Shown here: one piece after another, positions 27,578 to 35,676 of the stretch
How positions within the stretch are numbered: the first letter of the stretch is position 1
Layout: each line of letters opens with the position of its first letter
Source of the DNA: Acidobacteriota bacterium
GTDB lineage: Bacteria; Acidobacteriota; Vicinamibacteria; Vicinamibacterales; JAKQTR01
DNA length: 64,000 nt
NCBI GenBank assembly: GCA_026393755.1
Contig: JAPKZO010000024.1
Location: 715-64,714 of the forward strand
Reading direction: 5' to 3'
Translations under genes and position numbers: made by a program
The notes under the pieces: generated by a model
The model's database searches: none
Seen by the model: only the letters and a program-made list of their open reading frames with translations
What the model was told of the DNA's origin: nothing

Positions 27578-29746
27578 CTACCTTGCCCGCGCCGACGCGG
27601 TGTTCGACCAGGCAGAGCACTCGATGTTCTTGCACGCCTTCACGTGGTACGAGTAGGTCGTGCCGGTGGTGAGGCCGCTATCTGTATAGGACGTCACGTT
27701 TGACCCCACCGGCACATCCTTGAGGGGCGACAGCCGTTCGACCACGAAGGAGGTTTCGTCCCCCGAATTATCGACCCACGTCAGCTTGATTTTCCCCTTG
27801 CCATTTGCCACGGCTTGCAGGCTTGATGGGGCTGCAGGAGCACCACTAGACTGAGACGTTGTCGCTGTCGCCGTGTTCGAGTACGCGGAATCGCCGTCCG
27901 AGTTGTACGCCCGAACGCGATAAGTGTAGGACGTGGACGCCGCAAGGCCGATGTCACCGTAGGCAGCGACCCCGGCGCCAACCGTGGCGATCTGGGCGAA
28001 GTTCGTACAGCCTGCACCCATGCAGCGCTCGATCTTGAAGCCGACTTCGTTGGTGGAGTTGTCTGTCCAGGCGAGGTTGATCTGGGAAGACGAAACGGCG
28101 GTGGCGCCCAGGCCGGTCGGCGCCGTCAGAGGCGGTGCACCGCAGTTGGGGAATTTGAACGCCGCGATGCGCGTTCGCCACGGCGCGGTCCCGGTGGTTT
28201 GCATGTACTCGAGCGTCGCCCAGAACGTGCAACCGTCGACCGGGTCCACGGCCAGCATGCTGTAGTCGCCCCAGCGGCTGTAGGTGCTGGTCTGCGATCC
28301 GCTGCCGCCCATGATGTCGGCCTCACCTTGAGTCATCTGGCCGGCTGTATCGCCGAAGAGGCGACCGGTATAGCGCACAGACGGGTAGAAGACGGACGAT
28401 GAGGTGTTGAAGGCGAGGGCTATATTCCCGACCGCGTCCATGGCCGCGCTCGCCATCCAGCGGCCGGTGGAATCGGGTGAGTAAGTTCCCTGCTGGAAGA
28501 CCGAGTAGGCGCCTCCGGCCTTGCGGACCTCGTACCAGCGAATCCCAGCCCGATCAGTCCCGTCAACGTCGACGGTGTGGTTCACCACCCAAGCTGCGTG
28601 GTCGCCGAAGTTCCTGTACTGCAGCCGGTACATCAGCCGGTCGGAGATCGCATCGAGCTTGGCCGACGTTCCCGGCTGAGGGATACAGCCTCTGGCGTAG
28701 TTGCACATGTTCGGGTCGAATGCGGCTGTGCCGACAGTTGCCGCCTTCGTAAAGGTCGAGTTGGCCGTGTTCTTCCAGTCCGCGTGGAACTGCCAGATCT
28801 GCAACTGGTCCGGGCTGTCGTCGAACTGCATGTACACGTTCGGCTCACCGGCTGCCGGGGGCGCGCCATCGAGGTCCGAGGGGAGCATCCCGCCGAGGCT
28901 CGAGTCGCTCGCCATGTCGAAGTAGATCATCCGAGCCGTCGGGTCGCCCGCCAGCATCTTCTCCCGTTCAAAGACGGCGGCGCCCTGCCCGGCCCACTTA
29001 CCCGAACGCGCGGCGAACTGGTTGAACGACATGTAGTAACCATCGGGCCACACCCCGAACTTCGGGTAGTCGTTCATCTTCGCGAACGAGAACTGGTAGC
29101 GGTTGTACTGGCCGAGCGGGTTGCCGGTCGTTGACACGGCAATGCACTGGTAGAACGGACCGGCAGGGTAGTTCGGCAGCGCGAATTGCGTCAGCAACCA
29201 CCGATCAGCCTGCTCGTCGTAGAGCGCGATTGGATCGCCGTCGTTGCTGGTTTCGCAGGGGCCTCCGAACCCGCTGAAGATCGTGTTGCCGTTGGTGGGG
29301 CCATACATCAGCCCGCCGGCCTTGTCGTAGATTGCCAGCGACAAGTTCACCCACTGGACGTAGTGGTTCGGACCCACATCTCCATTGGTGTCGGGCGGAA
29401 GCACGCCGTCGACGTTGTTGACGCCGTCGAAGTTCACAGTCGCAGAGGGCATCAATGTCAGGGGAAGCGCCTGCTGCAGCACGGGGTCACGAAAGCCCTG
29501 CGCCTTTCCGGGGCCTCGCTTCACGGGCATCGGGGCCCGCATCTCGCGTCCCCCCTCGACCTCCACCATAGTCGGCGGAATATCTCGCAGCGCCGGCGAC
29601 CGGTCATGCCTGACGGCCGCCGCGACCTGGGCGCCCGGCGCGCCAGATGGTGGGCCCGGGGGCGTCTGCTGGGCGCCCATTGGAGACTGCTGCAGCAGCG
29701 CCGCTGACAGGACTGCTGCGCCGACGGAAGCAAGATTACGGATCAT
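27578..29746 (-). CDS. secreted protein with two fibronectin type III domains
   Basis: 722 residues from ATG 29746, which has AGGAGG six bases upstream (a GTG at 29764 overlaps that site and is rejected). An N-terminal signal peptide (about 1-27) ends at a likely AQQ cleavage site. The body (about 80-520) has repeated short patterns such as DTNGDVGPNHYVQWVN and DGYYMSFN that suggest a propeller-like fold. Two FN3 domains follow (about 535-625, LTAPTGLGATAVSSSQINLAW; about 633-722, APSSLQAVANGKGKIKLTW). Probably secreted or surface-exposed; no catalytic motif was recognised. It stands alone, with a terminator hairpin behind it. Confidence 0.8.
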   Translation of the reverse strand: MIRNLASVGAAVLSAALLQQSPMGAQQTPPGPPSGAPGAQVAAAVRHDRSPALRDIPPTMVEVEGGREMRAPMPVKRGPGKAQGFRDPVLQQALPLTLMPSATVNFDGVNNVDGVLPPDTNGDVGPNHYVQWVNLSLAIYDKAGGLMYGPTNGNTIFSGFGGPCETSNDGDPIALYDEQADRWLLTQFALPNYPAGPFYQCIAVSTTGNPLGQYNRYQFSFAKMNDYPKFGVWPDGYYMSFNQFAARSGKWAGQGAAVFEREKMLAGDPTARMIYFDMASDSSLGGMLPSDLDGAPPAAGEPNVYMQFDDSPDQLQIWQFHADWKNTANSTFTKAATVGTAAFDPNMCNYARGCIPQPGTSAKLDAISDRLMYRLQYRNFGDHAAWVVNHTVDVDGTDRAGIRWYEVRKAGGAYSVFQQGTYSPDSTGRWMASAAMDAVGNIALAFNTSSSVFYPSVRYTGRLFGDTAGQMTQGEADIMGGSGSQTSTYSRWGDYSMLAVDPVDGCTFWATLEYMQTTGTAPWRTRIAAFKFPNCGAPPLTAPTGLGATAVSSSQINLAWTDNSTNEVGFKIERCMGAGCTNFAQIATVGAGVAAYGDIGLAASTSYTYRVRAYNSDGDSAYSNTATATTSQSSGAPAAPSSLQAVANGKGKIKLTWVDNSGDETSFVVERLSPLKDVPVGSNVTSYTDSGLTTGTTYSYHVKACKNIECSAWSNTASARAR

Positions 29747-29841
29747 GGTTGACCTCCTCTTCACCGCTGGCGGGTCACACTACTGAGACAGAAGGAGTGA
29801 GTCAGACTATCACCAAATGAACCGTACGCCGTCAAGTCGTG

Positions 29842-29910
29842 GTGTGGCGCACGCAGCCCGGACGAGCTTGGCGCCAGAAGCGCCAGAGGGGCGTAAACTG
29901 AGGTAATGTC
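29842..29910 (+). repeat. dispersed hairpin repeat, copy A
   Basis: Diverged copy of the element best seen at 35311-35387. It keeps TGTGGCGCAC, the hairpin GGCGC-CAGAA-GCGCC, and a right part matching copy C (GGCGTAA, CTGAG, then AATGTC). An open frame of only 13 codons follows the final ATG, perhaps a lost antitoxin gene start. Confidence 0.6.
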
Positions 29911-29981
29911 CCGTCAAGTGGTGGACTTTCGTCAGCTTCCTTCCTGAGTTCTCGTGGTCGCGCGCGTGGACTGCGGTCACG

Positions 29982-30680
29982 TCACCGCGACGGAGACGGC
30001 ACGAGCACGATCACCACCAGGCGGCCGTCGGTGTGCCAGGCATCGCCCCCGCCGTTGCGTCCTTCCAACCGGTCGTGGAACCGTTCGACGTAGTAGACCT
30101 CCTCGGCCGCCCCGGCTCGTCTGAGGTCGGCCGAGCACTTGTCCCGCTCGGCATCGAGGTCTGCGGCGATGTGATGAGTGACCTGACCGGTCCTGTGGCT
30201 CACCCCGACCGACGTGTCATAGGTCGCCGCCCCGAGCCAGAGCGGCTGTCCCAGGTCGGTCACGCCCGCCCGCCAGAACCGGACGTGGTGCCGCTGGCGA
30301 GGGCTGGCGCCGACAGGTTGCTCGAACGCCAGGTCCTGCCTACGGCCAAACAGAAACAGGTTACTGACCGGGGCTGTCTCATCGGGCCGCTTGAGCAGCG
30401 TGCGTTCAACGATCCGCAGACTGGTTCGAAACGTGATGGGATCAGCCGGATGCCACCCGGCTGCGGTCATGGCTCGGACGATCGAGCCGTCGGATCCCAC
30501 CAGCGCGATGTTCAACGGATCACCTGAGACGCCTTCGGCCGTGAGGGTGATGCGGGGGCTGGCGCTCAGGTCAGGATGGCGGCGCGTGTTGATTGTCCAC
30601 GCCCACGGCAGTACCAGGTAGGCGACGACCAGGTAGATCAGGATCAGTCCCAGGACGAGAATCGACACACGCCGCATCAT
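29982..30680 (-). CDS. LssY_C domain membrane-anchored protein
   Basis: 232 residues from ATG 30680 (a second ATG at 30677 is equally close to the GGAG site). One N-terminal membrane segment (about 5-27, LVLGLILIYLVVAYLVLPW) is followed by a soluble domain with the LssY C-terminal pattern: GDPLNIALVGS, AGWHPADPITFRTS, RRQDLAFEQPVG, RHHVRFW, WLGAATYD and THHIAADLDAERD. LssY_C function is unknown; in other proteins it is fused to PAP2-type phosphatases, absent here. A GTG at 30713 would extend the frame into the dispersed repeat and is not preferred. Confidence 0.82.
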   Translation of the reverse strand: MMRRVSILVLGLILIYLVVAYLVLPWAWTINTRRHPDLSASPRITLTAEGVSGDPLNIALVGSDGSIVRAMTAAGWHPADPITFRTSLRIVERTLLKRPDETAPVSNLFLFGRRQDLAFEQPVGASPRQRHHVRFWRAGVTDLGQPLWLGAATYDTSVGVSHRTGQVTHHIAADLDAERDKCSADLRRAGAAEEVYYVERFHDRLEGRNGGGDAWHTDGRLVVIVLVPSPSR

Positions 30681-30690
30681 GGCTCCGCGT

Positions 30691-30746
30691 TCCAACTCCC
30701 TCATGTGGCGCACACCCCGAACGGGCTTGGCGCCAGAAGCGCCCGA
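30691..30746 (+). repeat. dispersed hairpin repeat, copy B
   Basis: 56 bases matching copy C at 54 positions; it differs only in two C/T changes. It carries the hairpin GGCGC-CAGAA-GCGCC. It lies directly upstream of the LssY_C gene, on the opposite strand to that gene. Confidence 0.75.
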
Positions 30747-30852
30747 CGGCAGATTGCGGCGTCGCCTGCAGATTCTCTGAGTAGACGCCCTCCCCAGCCC
30801 AGACGCGGCCGGCGTGGCGCGACCGCGGGATAGCGGTCACGTGACACATGAG

Positions 30853-32626
30853 TTAGTCGACGCCGTAGGCGCCCAGGTACTTCCTGCGGTCGGCCTCAGA
30901 CCACGGCTTCTGCGCCCCTTTGTCGAAAACGAAGTTCTCGACCACGAGCGTGTCCATCTCGGTTGTCATGAAACACTGGTAGGCGTCCGCCGGCGTGCAG
31001 ACAATCGGTTCGCCCCGCACGTTGAAGCTCGTATTGACGATCACGCCGTACCCCGTGCGGCGACGGAATGCGTCAATCAGCCGCCAGTAGCGCTCGTTGG
31101 TGGCGCGGCTCACGCTCTGGATCCTGGCCGAGTAGTCGACGTGCGTAATCGCCGGCAGGTCGGATCGCTGGAAGTAGAGACGCTCATAGAGCGGCCGTGA
31201 CGCGTAGTCGGCTGGAAGGGGACGGCAGCGGTGCTTCGCCACCGGCGCCACGAGCAGCATGTACGGCGTCGGTCGATCGAGATCGAAGTAGTCGCCAATG
31301 GACTCTTCCAGCACCGACGGCGCGAACGGTCGGAACCCCTCCCGGTACTTGATCTTGAGATTCATGCGGCGCTGCATCTCGGGATTGCGCGCATCACCGA
31401 GGATGCTGCGGTTGCCCAGCGCGCGCGGGCCGAACTCCATCCGCCCCTGGAACCAGCCGACGACCTTGCCCTCGTCTATCAGTGCCGCCACGTGATCGCA
31501 GAGGGCATCGATGTCGTCGAAGCGCGTCGACACCGCGCCACATCGGCGGCTCATGCGTTCGACGTCGCCGGCGCCGTATGCGGGACCGAGGTAGGCACCG
31601 TTCATCGCATCCGGCGTCACCGGGAACTGGCGCGGCTGATCCTGGGTGATGTGCCACGCGGCCAACGCCGCTCCGAGCGCGCCACCCGCGTCACCAGACG
31701 CCGGCTGGATCCAGATCTCGGTGAATGGGCCCCGCCTCAGGAGTTTGCCGTTGGCGACGCAGTTGAGCGCCACGCCTCCGGCCATCGTCAGGTGGTGGGA
31801 CCCGGTCAGCGCGTGCGCGGTGTCGGCCAGCTTGAAGACGATCTCTTCGGTGGCCTGTTGGATGGCCAGCGCCAGATTCATGTGGTGCGGCAGGATCTCA
31901 TCATCCGCCCCGCGTGGCGCCATGCCGAACAACGTCTGCCACCGCTCGTCCCGGCACATGGTCAGCCCCGTGGCATAGTTGAAGTACTCCATGTTCAGCA
32001 GGAACGACCCTTCGTCTCGAAGGTCGACCAGTTCGGAGAAGATAGCGTCGCGCCATGCCCGGACCTCACTCGACGCCGGATCGCCGTACGGCGCCAGGCC
32101 CATCAGCTTGTATTCACCGGAGTTGACCCGGAACCCGAGATACGCGGTGAAGGCGGAATAGAGCAGGCCGAGTGAATGGGGAAACTCAAGCTCGCGGAGG
32201 ATCGTGATGTCGGCCCCGCGGCCGTGGCCGATCGTGGTGGTGGCCCACTCCCCGACGCCGTCGAGCGAGAGGATCGCCGACTCCGGGAACGGCGACGGGT
32301 AGAACGCGCTAGAGCTTCTCTTTGATCCAGACCGGGATCGCCGACAGGAAACTCGGCAGCCCGGAGGGCGCAAAGGCGTGGTACGTCTCGAGCAGGCGCT
32401 CAAACTTCAGGAAGGGCTTGTCGTAGAACGCCACGCAACTGATGTCGGACACCGCCAGTCCCGCTTCGTCGAGCACGTAGCGCGCGGCGAGGCGCGGAAA
32501 CGACGCGTCATGCTTCTTGCGCGAGAAGCGTTCCTCGTGCGCCGCGGCGACGATCTTCCCGTCGACCAGCATGGCGGCCGCGCTGTCATGGTAGAAAGCT
32601 GAGATCCCGAGAATCCCGTTGGGCAT
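30853..32626 (-). pseudogene. carbamoyltransferase, broken by an internal deletion
   Basis: Family of NodU/TobZ-type O-carbamoyltransferases, which transfer the carbamoyl group of carbamoyl phosphate to hydroxyls of glycans or antibiotics. The N-terminal piece (32626-32309, GISAFYHDSAAAMLVDG through IPVWIKEKL) runs into TAG at 32311-32309. The rest continues in another frame from SAFYPSPFPESAIL to 30853, including the C-terminal domain motif MEFGPRALGNRSIL. In intact homologues about 35-45 residues, ending EHHxSHAA, lie between these two points. They are missing here, and the flanks are joined out of frame. The lost part carries conserved histidines, so even a frame-corrected product would be defective. 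Sits in its usual context with DUF5989 and SxtJ genes. Confidence 0.8.
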
Positions 32627-32643
32627 CGTGGTCAGGCGGCGTG

Positions 32644-32793
32644 CTAGAACAGTGTGTAGATGAACGGCGCCACCGCCGTGCCGCTTGCCAGGAAGACGAT
32701 CGCCCCGAAGAGCAGGAGCATCGCCATCATCGGCAACATCCAGTACTTCTTGCGCGTCCTGAGAAAGCCCCAGAGGTCTGCCAGAAACTGCAT
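32644..32793 (-). CDS. DUF5989 family small membrane protein
   Basis: A 49-residue protein (MQFLADLWGFLRTRKKYWML at its start, ending AVAPFIYTLF) with one membrane segment at about 18-38. Length, the amphipathic start, the RKK-W pattern and the APFIYTLF end match DUF5989 proteins, which usually lie beside SxtJ and carbamoyltransferase genes, as here. ATG at 32793 has a GAGGG site three bases upstream. It lies 17 bases before the carbamoyltransferase start and 9 bases after the SxtJ stop. Function unknown. Confidence 0.85.
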   Translation of the reverse strand: MQFLADLWGFLRTRKKYWMLPMMAMLLLFGAIVFLASGTAVAPFIYTLF

Positions 32794-32802
32794 AGGCCCT
32801 CG

Positions 32803-33192
32803 CTAGTACGGACGGTCGAGGTCGGCGGGTGTATACCGGTGGTCCCGTACCGTAAACACCGATGCCCGGCCCCGCCGCCACTGCTTCAGGCGCATGGGAT
32901 CGCGGCCGAGTGCGCGCCGCACCAGTCCGATGGGCGTCAGCACGCCGACAAAGAGCACCGTCAACAGGATCCTCGAGACCACGGCGCCCATCACCTCTGC
33001 GAGTCCGAACCAGACGACGGCGAAGGGCGTGAAGGCGGCCGGCCAGATCATGTCGACCACCAGGCCGACCATGGCCGCCGATTCGAGCCATCGGGCGTGC
33101 GACCACCCCGATCCAAGCAGACAGAGCAGGACAAACGCCATGCCAGCGTCCCTGGCTTTGTCCCGGCTGATCGCTCTTAAGGTGCCTGTCAT
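32803..33192 (-). CDS. SxtJ-like membrane protein
   Basis: 129 residues, three hydrophobic stretches (about 18-30, 38-60, 64-92) and a basic C-terminal tail. Resembles the SxtJ family, named from the saxitoxin cluster and found beside carbamoyltransferases. ATG 33192 has AAAGG six bases upstream. It is the first gene of SxtJ-DUF5989-carbamoyltransferase. Function unknown; with the carbamoyltransferase it probably belongs to a surface-glycan modification unit (inference). Confidence 0.8.
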   Translation of the reverse strand: MTGTLRAISRDKARDAGMAFVLLCLLGSGWSHARWLESAAMVGLVVDMIWPAAFTPFAVVWFGLAEVMGAVVSRILLTVLFVGVLTPIGLVRRALGRDPMRLKQWRRGRASVFTVRDHRYTPADLDRPY

Positions 33193-33364
33193 TGTCGACC
33201 TTTCCGATCACGATTCGACGAGCACCAGACCACCCGTTGCGTCTTCCCGGCCTGTCCTTCCCGGCGCCCGGGAGGGCGACGCTCAGTATCCGTCACGCGC
33301 GTGACAGGACGTGTACCAAAGGGAACACTGGTTTCTGCGGGCCGCGCCGTAGGATCAAAACGAC

Positions 33365-35248
33365 GTGCGCGCCATCCGCCTGATTCCCCACGTGTTGCTC
33401 CTTGTCGCACTCGCGACGCTGCTCCTCCTCGCGAAGGAATGGGCGTACGTGGCGACCTACCGTCTCTATCTCGATCGCCGGGTGGACGATGCGGTCGGAT
33501 CGACCGCGCGTCAGCGCTTCGATCTGGACAAGACCGGTGTCGTTCCGCGCATTGTGCTGCGCGACGAACGGGTGTCGTTTCGCGCAGCTATCGGGCAGGA
33601 CTCCACCATACGGGCGCACCTGACGCCGACTGGCGCCGCGAGCTTCGAGATTCATCTCCGGCAGGGCGACGCCGACAGGGTGGTGGCTCGGGGGAATGTC
33701 GCCGGACCGATGGCGATCGAGTGCCAGTTCCCGACCGGAAACGGCATCGTGGACATCGTCAGCCATGGCGAACTGACGTGGTCGGACCTGCAGTTGCGCC
33801 GGAACCTCCGGATCGCCCCGGAGCTGTGGCTGCTGGGCATTCTGACGATCTGCTGGCTGATCTGGCGCCGAGCCCGCAAGACGTGCCGCTGGCTGCATCC
33901 CGCGTTGCCGCAGCCGCTGCCCGGGCGTTTTGCGTGGATGGCGGCGTTAACGATGTTCGCGAGCGTCGGCGTCGCCCTGCTTGCCGCGGAGGTGGGCCTG
34001 CGCGTGGCGTCCAGCCGGCTGCCAAGCGGGATCAGCGCACTCCGCCACGATCTGGGAGAGCCCACCGAGGATCCGCGCTGGCAGTCATCACCGCGCTACG
34101 GGCGACGTCTGATGCCCAACGTCCGCGGCGCCGAAAACGAATGGCGCGACGGCGACGTCATACGCATGGGCTTCGTGCCGTCCGCGATGAGCGAGAGGCG
34201 AATCCATCGGTACGCGTTTTCGAGCGACGGCGAGGGTTTTCGAAATGCCGTCACGCGCGACCCGATCGATGTCGCGGCGCTCGGGGATTCCTTTACCGAC
34301 GCCCTCACGATGGCGGTGGAATCGGCGTGGCCGTCTCAGCTCGAACGTCGGCTGGGCCTCGTCGTCCAGAACTACGGAACGGCCGGCTTCGGGCCGCAGC
34401 AGGAACGGCTGGTCCTTCAGGATTTCGCCCTGACTCACCATCCGCGCGTAGTGGTGCTGGCGTTCTTCGCCGGCAATGACATTCGCGACGCGGAGCGGTT
34501 CGAGGAGTTCGAACGCGGCGACCACAGCGTCACGCAGCCGACCCTCGGCTGGCCAATCCGGGACGTCGTGATTCGAGCGGACACGTGGTATCTGACAAGC
34601 GCGATCCAGGCGGCCGCCAGAGCGGCGACTGCCGCCGCGCTGCCGGCGACCGCGGTGGCTGACGCGGTGGGAACATCGTCGGCCTCGTCGTCTCGTTCTG
34701 CGGGCCCGCGCTTCGATCGCGGAGTGTTCACGGTGCCGGTCAACGGGCTGACGCTGCGATGGGCGTTCATGCCGCCGTATCTCAACCTTCTGCGCTACTC
34801 GGAAGACGATCTCGCGGCACGGCGCGGGTGGGCGCTGGCGATCGAGAACATCCGCGACATGCAGCGCGCGTCGAGCGATGCTGGCGCGCGATTTGTCCTG
34901 ATGTTCATCCCGTTCAAGAGTCAGGTGTATCTTCCTCTGCTCGAGCGCACGTTTTCTGGAGAGGAGTTGGCCAGCGCGCTGCATTTCTCTCTACCGGACA
35001 TGCCCGTGCCGCTCGATCTCGCGCGCCTGTCTCGCAATCGGCTGGCTCAGAACGCGCTGATGCGGCGTGTTTGCGCGGGGACGGGGATTCCGTTTCTCGA
35101 TCTGACGACGGCCCTGCAGGAGCGCGTCGAGAAGGGCGAGAACATGTACTTTCCGGACGACTCACATCTCAATGAGGCGGGCGAGGCACTGACGGCGGCG
35201 ACGCTGGCGGAGTTCCTGCGACAGCAAGGTCTCGTCAAGATCAACTGA
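33365..35248 (+). CDS. membrane-anchored SGNH/GDSL hydrolase
   Basis: 627 residues, GTG start. Membrane segments lie near 5-25, 155-172 and 193-215; between them is a soluble region (about 40-150). The C-terminal half is an SGNH hydrolase: block I LGDSFTDALTM (near 307), block II Gly in NYGTAGFGPQQE (near 339), block III Asn in FFAGNDIRD (near 370) and block V DDSHLNEAG (near 600). All four catalytic/oxyanion positions are present. Such enzymes remove or transfer acyl groups on cell-surface glycans. Divergent from SxtJ (172-base gap), in a neighbourhood where SGNH genes commonly accompany SxtJ/DUF5989/carbamoyltransferase. Confidence 0.82.
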   Translation: MRAIRLIPHVLLLVALATLLLLAKEWAYVATYRLYLDRRVDDAVGSTARQRFDLDKTGVVPRIVLRDERVSFRAAIGQDSTIRAHLTPTGAASFEIHLRQGDADRVVARGNVAGPMAIECQFPTGNGIVDIVSHGELTWSDLQLRRNLRIAPELWLLGILTICWLIWRRARKTCRWLHPALPQPLPGRFAWMAALTMFASVGVALLAAEVGLRVASSRLPSGISALRHDLGEPTEDPRWQSSPRYGRRLMPNVRGAENEWRDGDVIRMGFVPSAMSERRIHRYAFSSDGEGFRNAVTRDPIDVAALGDSFTDALTMAVESAWPSQLERRLGLVVQNYGTAGFGPQQERLVLQDFALTHHPRVVVLAFFAGNDIRDAERFEEFERGDHSVTQPTLGWPIRDVVIRADTWYLTSAIQAAARAATAAALPATAVADAVGTSSASSSRSAGPRFDRGVFTVPVNGLTLRWAFMPPYLNLLRYSEDDLAARRGWALAIENIRDMQRASSDAGARFVLMFIPFKSQVYLPLLERTFSGEELASALHFSLPDMPVPLDLARLSRNRLAQNALMRRVCAGTGIPFLDLTTALQERVEKGENMYFPDDSHLNEAGEALTAATLAEFLRQQGLVKIN

Positions 35249-35310
35249 TCTTGTGGACTGTGTCTTCAATCACACACACCGCGCTGAGGCAGAGCAGGGG
35301 GGACAGCGCC

Positions 35311-35387
35311 TCCAATTCCCTTATGTGGCGCACACCCCGAACGGGCTTGGCGCCAGAAGCGCCCGAGGCGTAAGCTGAGCCTATGTC
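35311..35387 (+). repeat. dispersed hairpin repeat, copy C
   Basis: Best copy of the element. Bases 35311-35366 match copy B (54/56); the right part, to the ATG of the antitoxin gene, matches copy A. Internal structure: TGTGGCGCAC, then CGGGC-TT-GGCGC-CAGAA-GCGCC-CG, which can form a hairpin. It may be the promoter/leader of the antitoxin gene that has been copied with it. Confidence 0.75.
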
Positions 35388-35658
35388 GACCGATGACTTG
35401 CTGGCGGCGGCGCTCAGGCTGCCTCGCTGCGAACGAGCCCGTCTGACTGAGGAGATGTTGGCAAGTTTCAAGGAACCGGCCGAGCAGGTGGCGGTCGCCT
35501 GGGCCGAGGAACTGGAGCGCCGCTCCCGGGATATTGGCAAAGGACTCGTCGAGGCGCAGGATTGGGAAACGGTCCGCGATAAGATTATGCGGGATCTGGA
35601 CCTGCGCCGTGCGAATCGGAGGCGCGAAGCTCCCGTATTGTCAGCGGCCACCCATTGA
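35383..35658 (+). CDS. orphan addiction-module antitoxin
   Basis: 91 residues resembling the putative addiction-module component family (Unstab_antitox): SxDDLLAAALRLPRCERARLTEEML at the start, then WAEELERRSRDIGKGLVEAQDWETVRDKI. These are antitoxins of RelE/ParE-type toxins, usually followed immediately by the toxin gene. Here the next gene, 18 bases on, is a large membrane protein, so the toxin is missing. The C-terminal tail (NRRREAPVLSAATH) is longer than usual and may mark where the partner was lost. The start lies at the end of dispersed repeat copy C. Confidence 0.75.
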   Translation: MSTDDLLAAALRLPRCERARLTEEMLASFKEPAEQVAVAWAEELERRSRDIGKGLVEAQDWETVRDKIMRDLDLRRANRRREAPVLSAATH

Positions 35659-35676
35659 TCGACAATCCTCGTCCGC

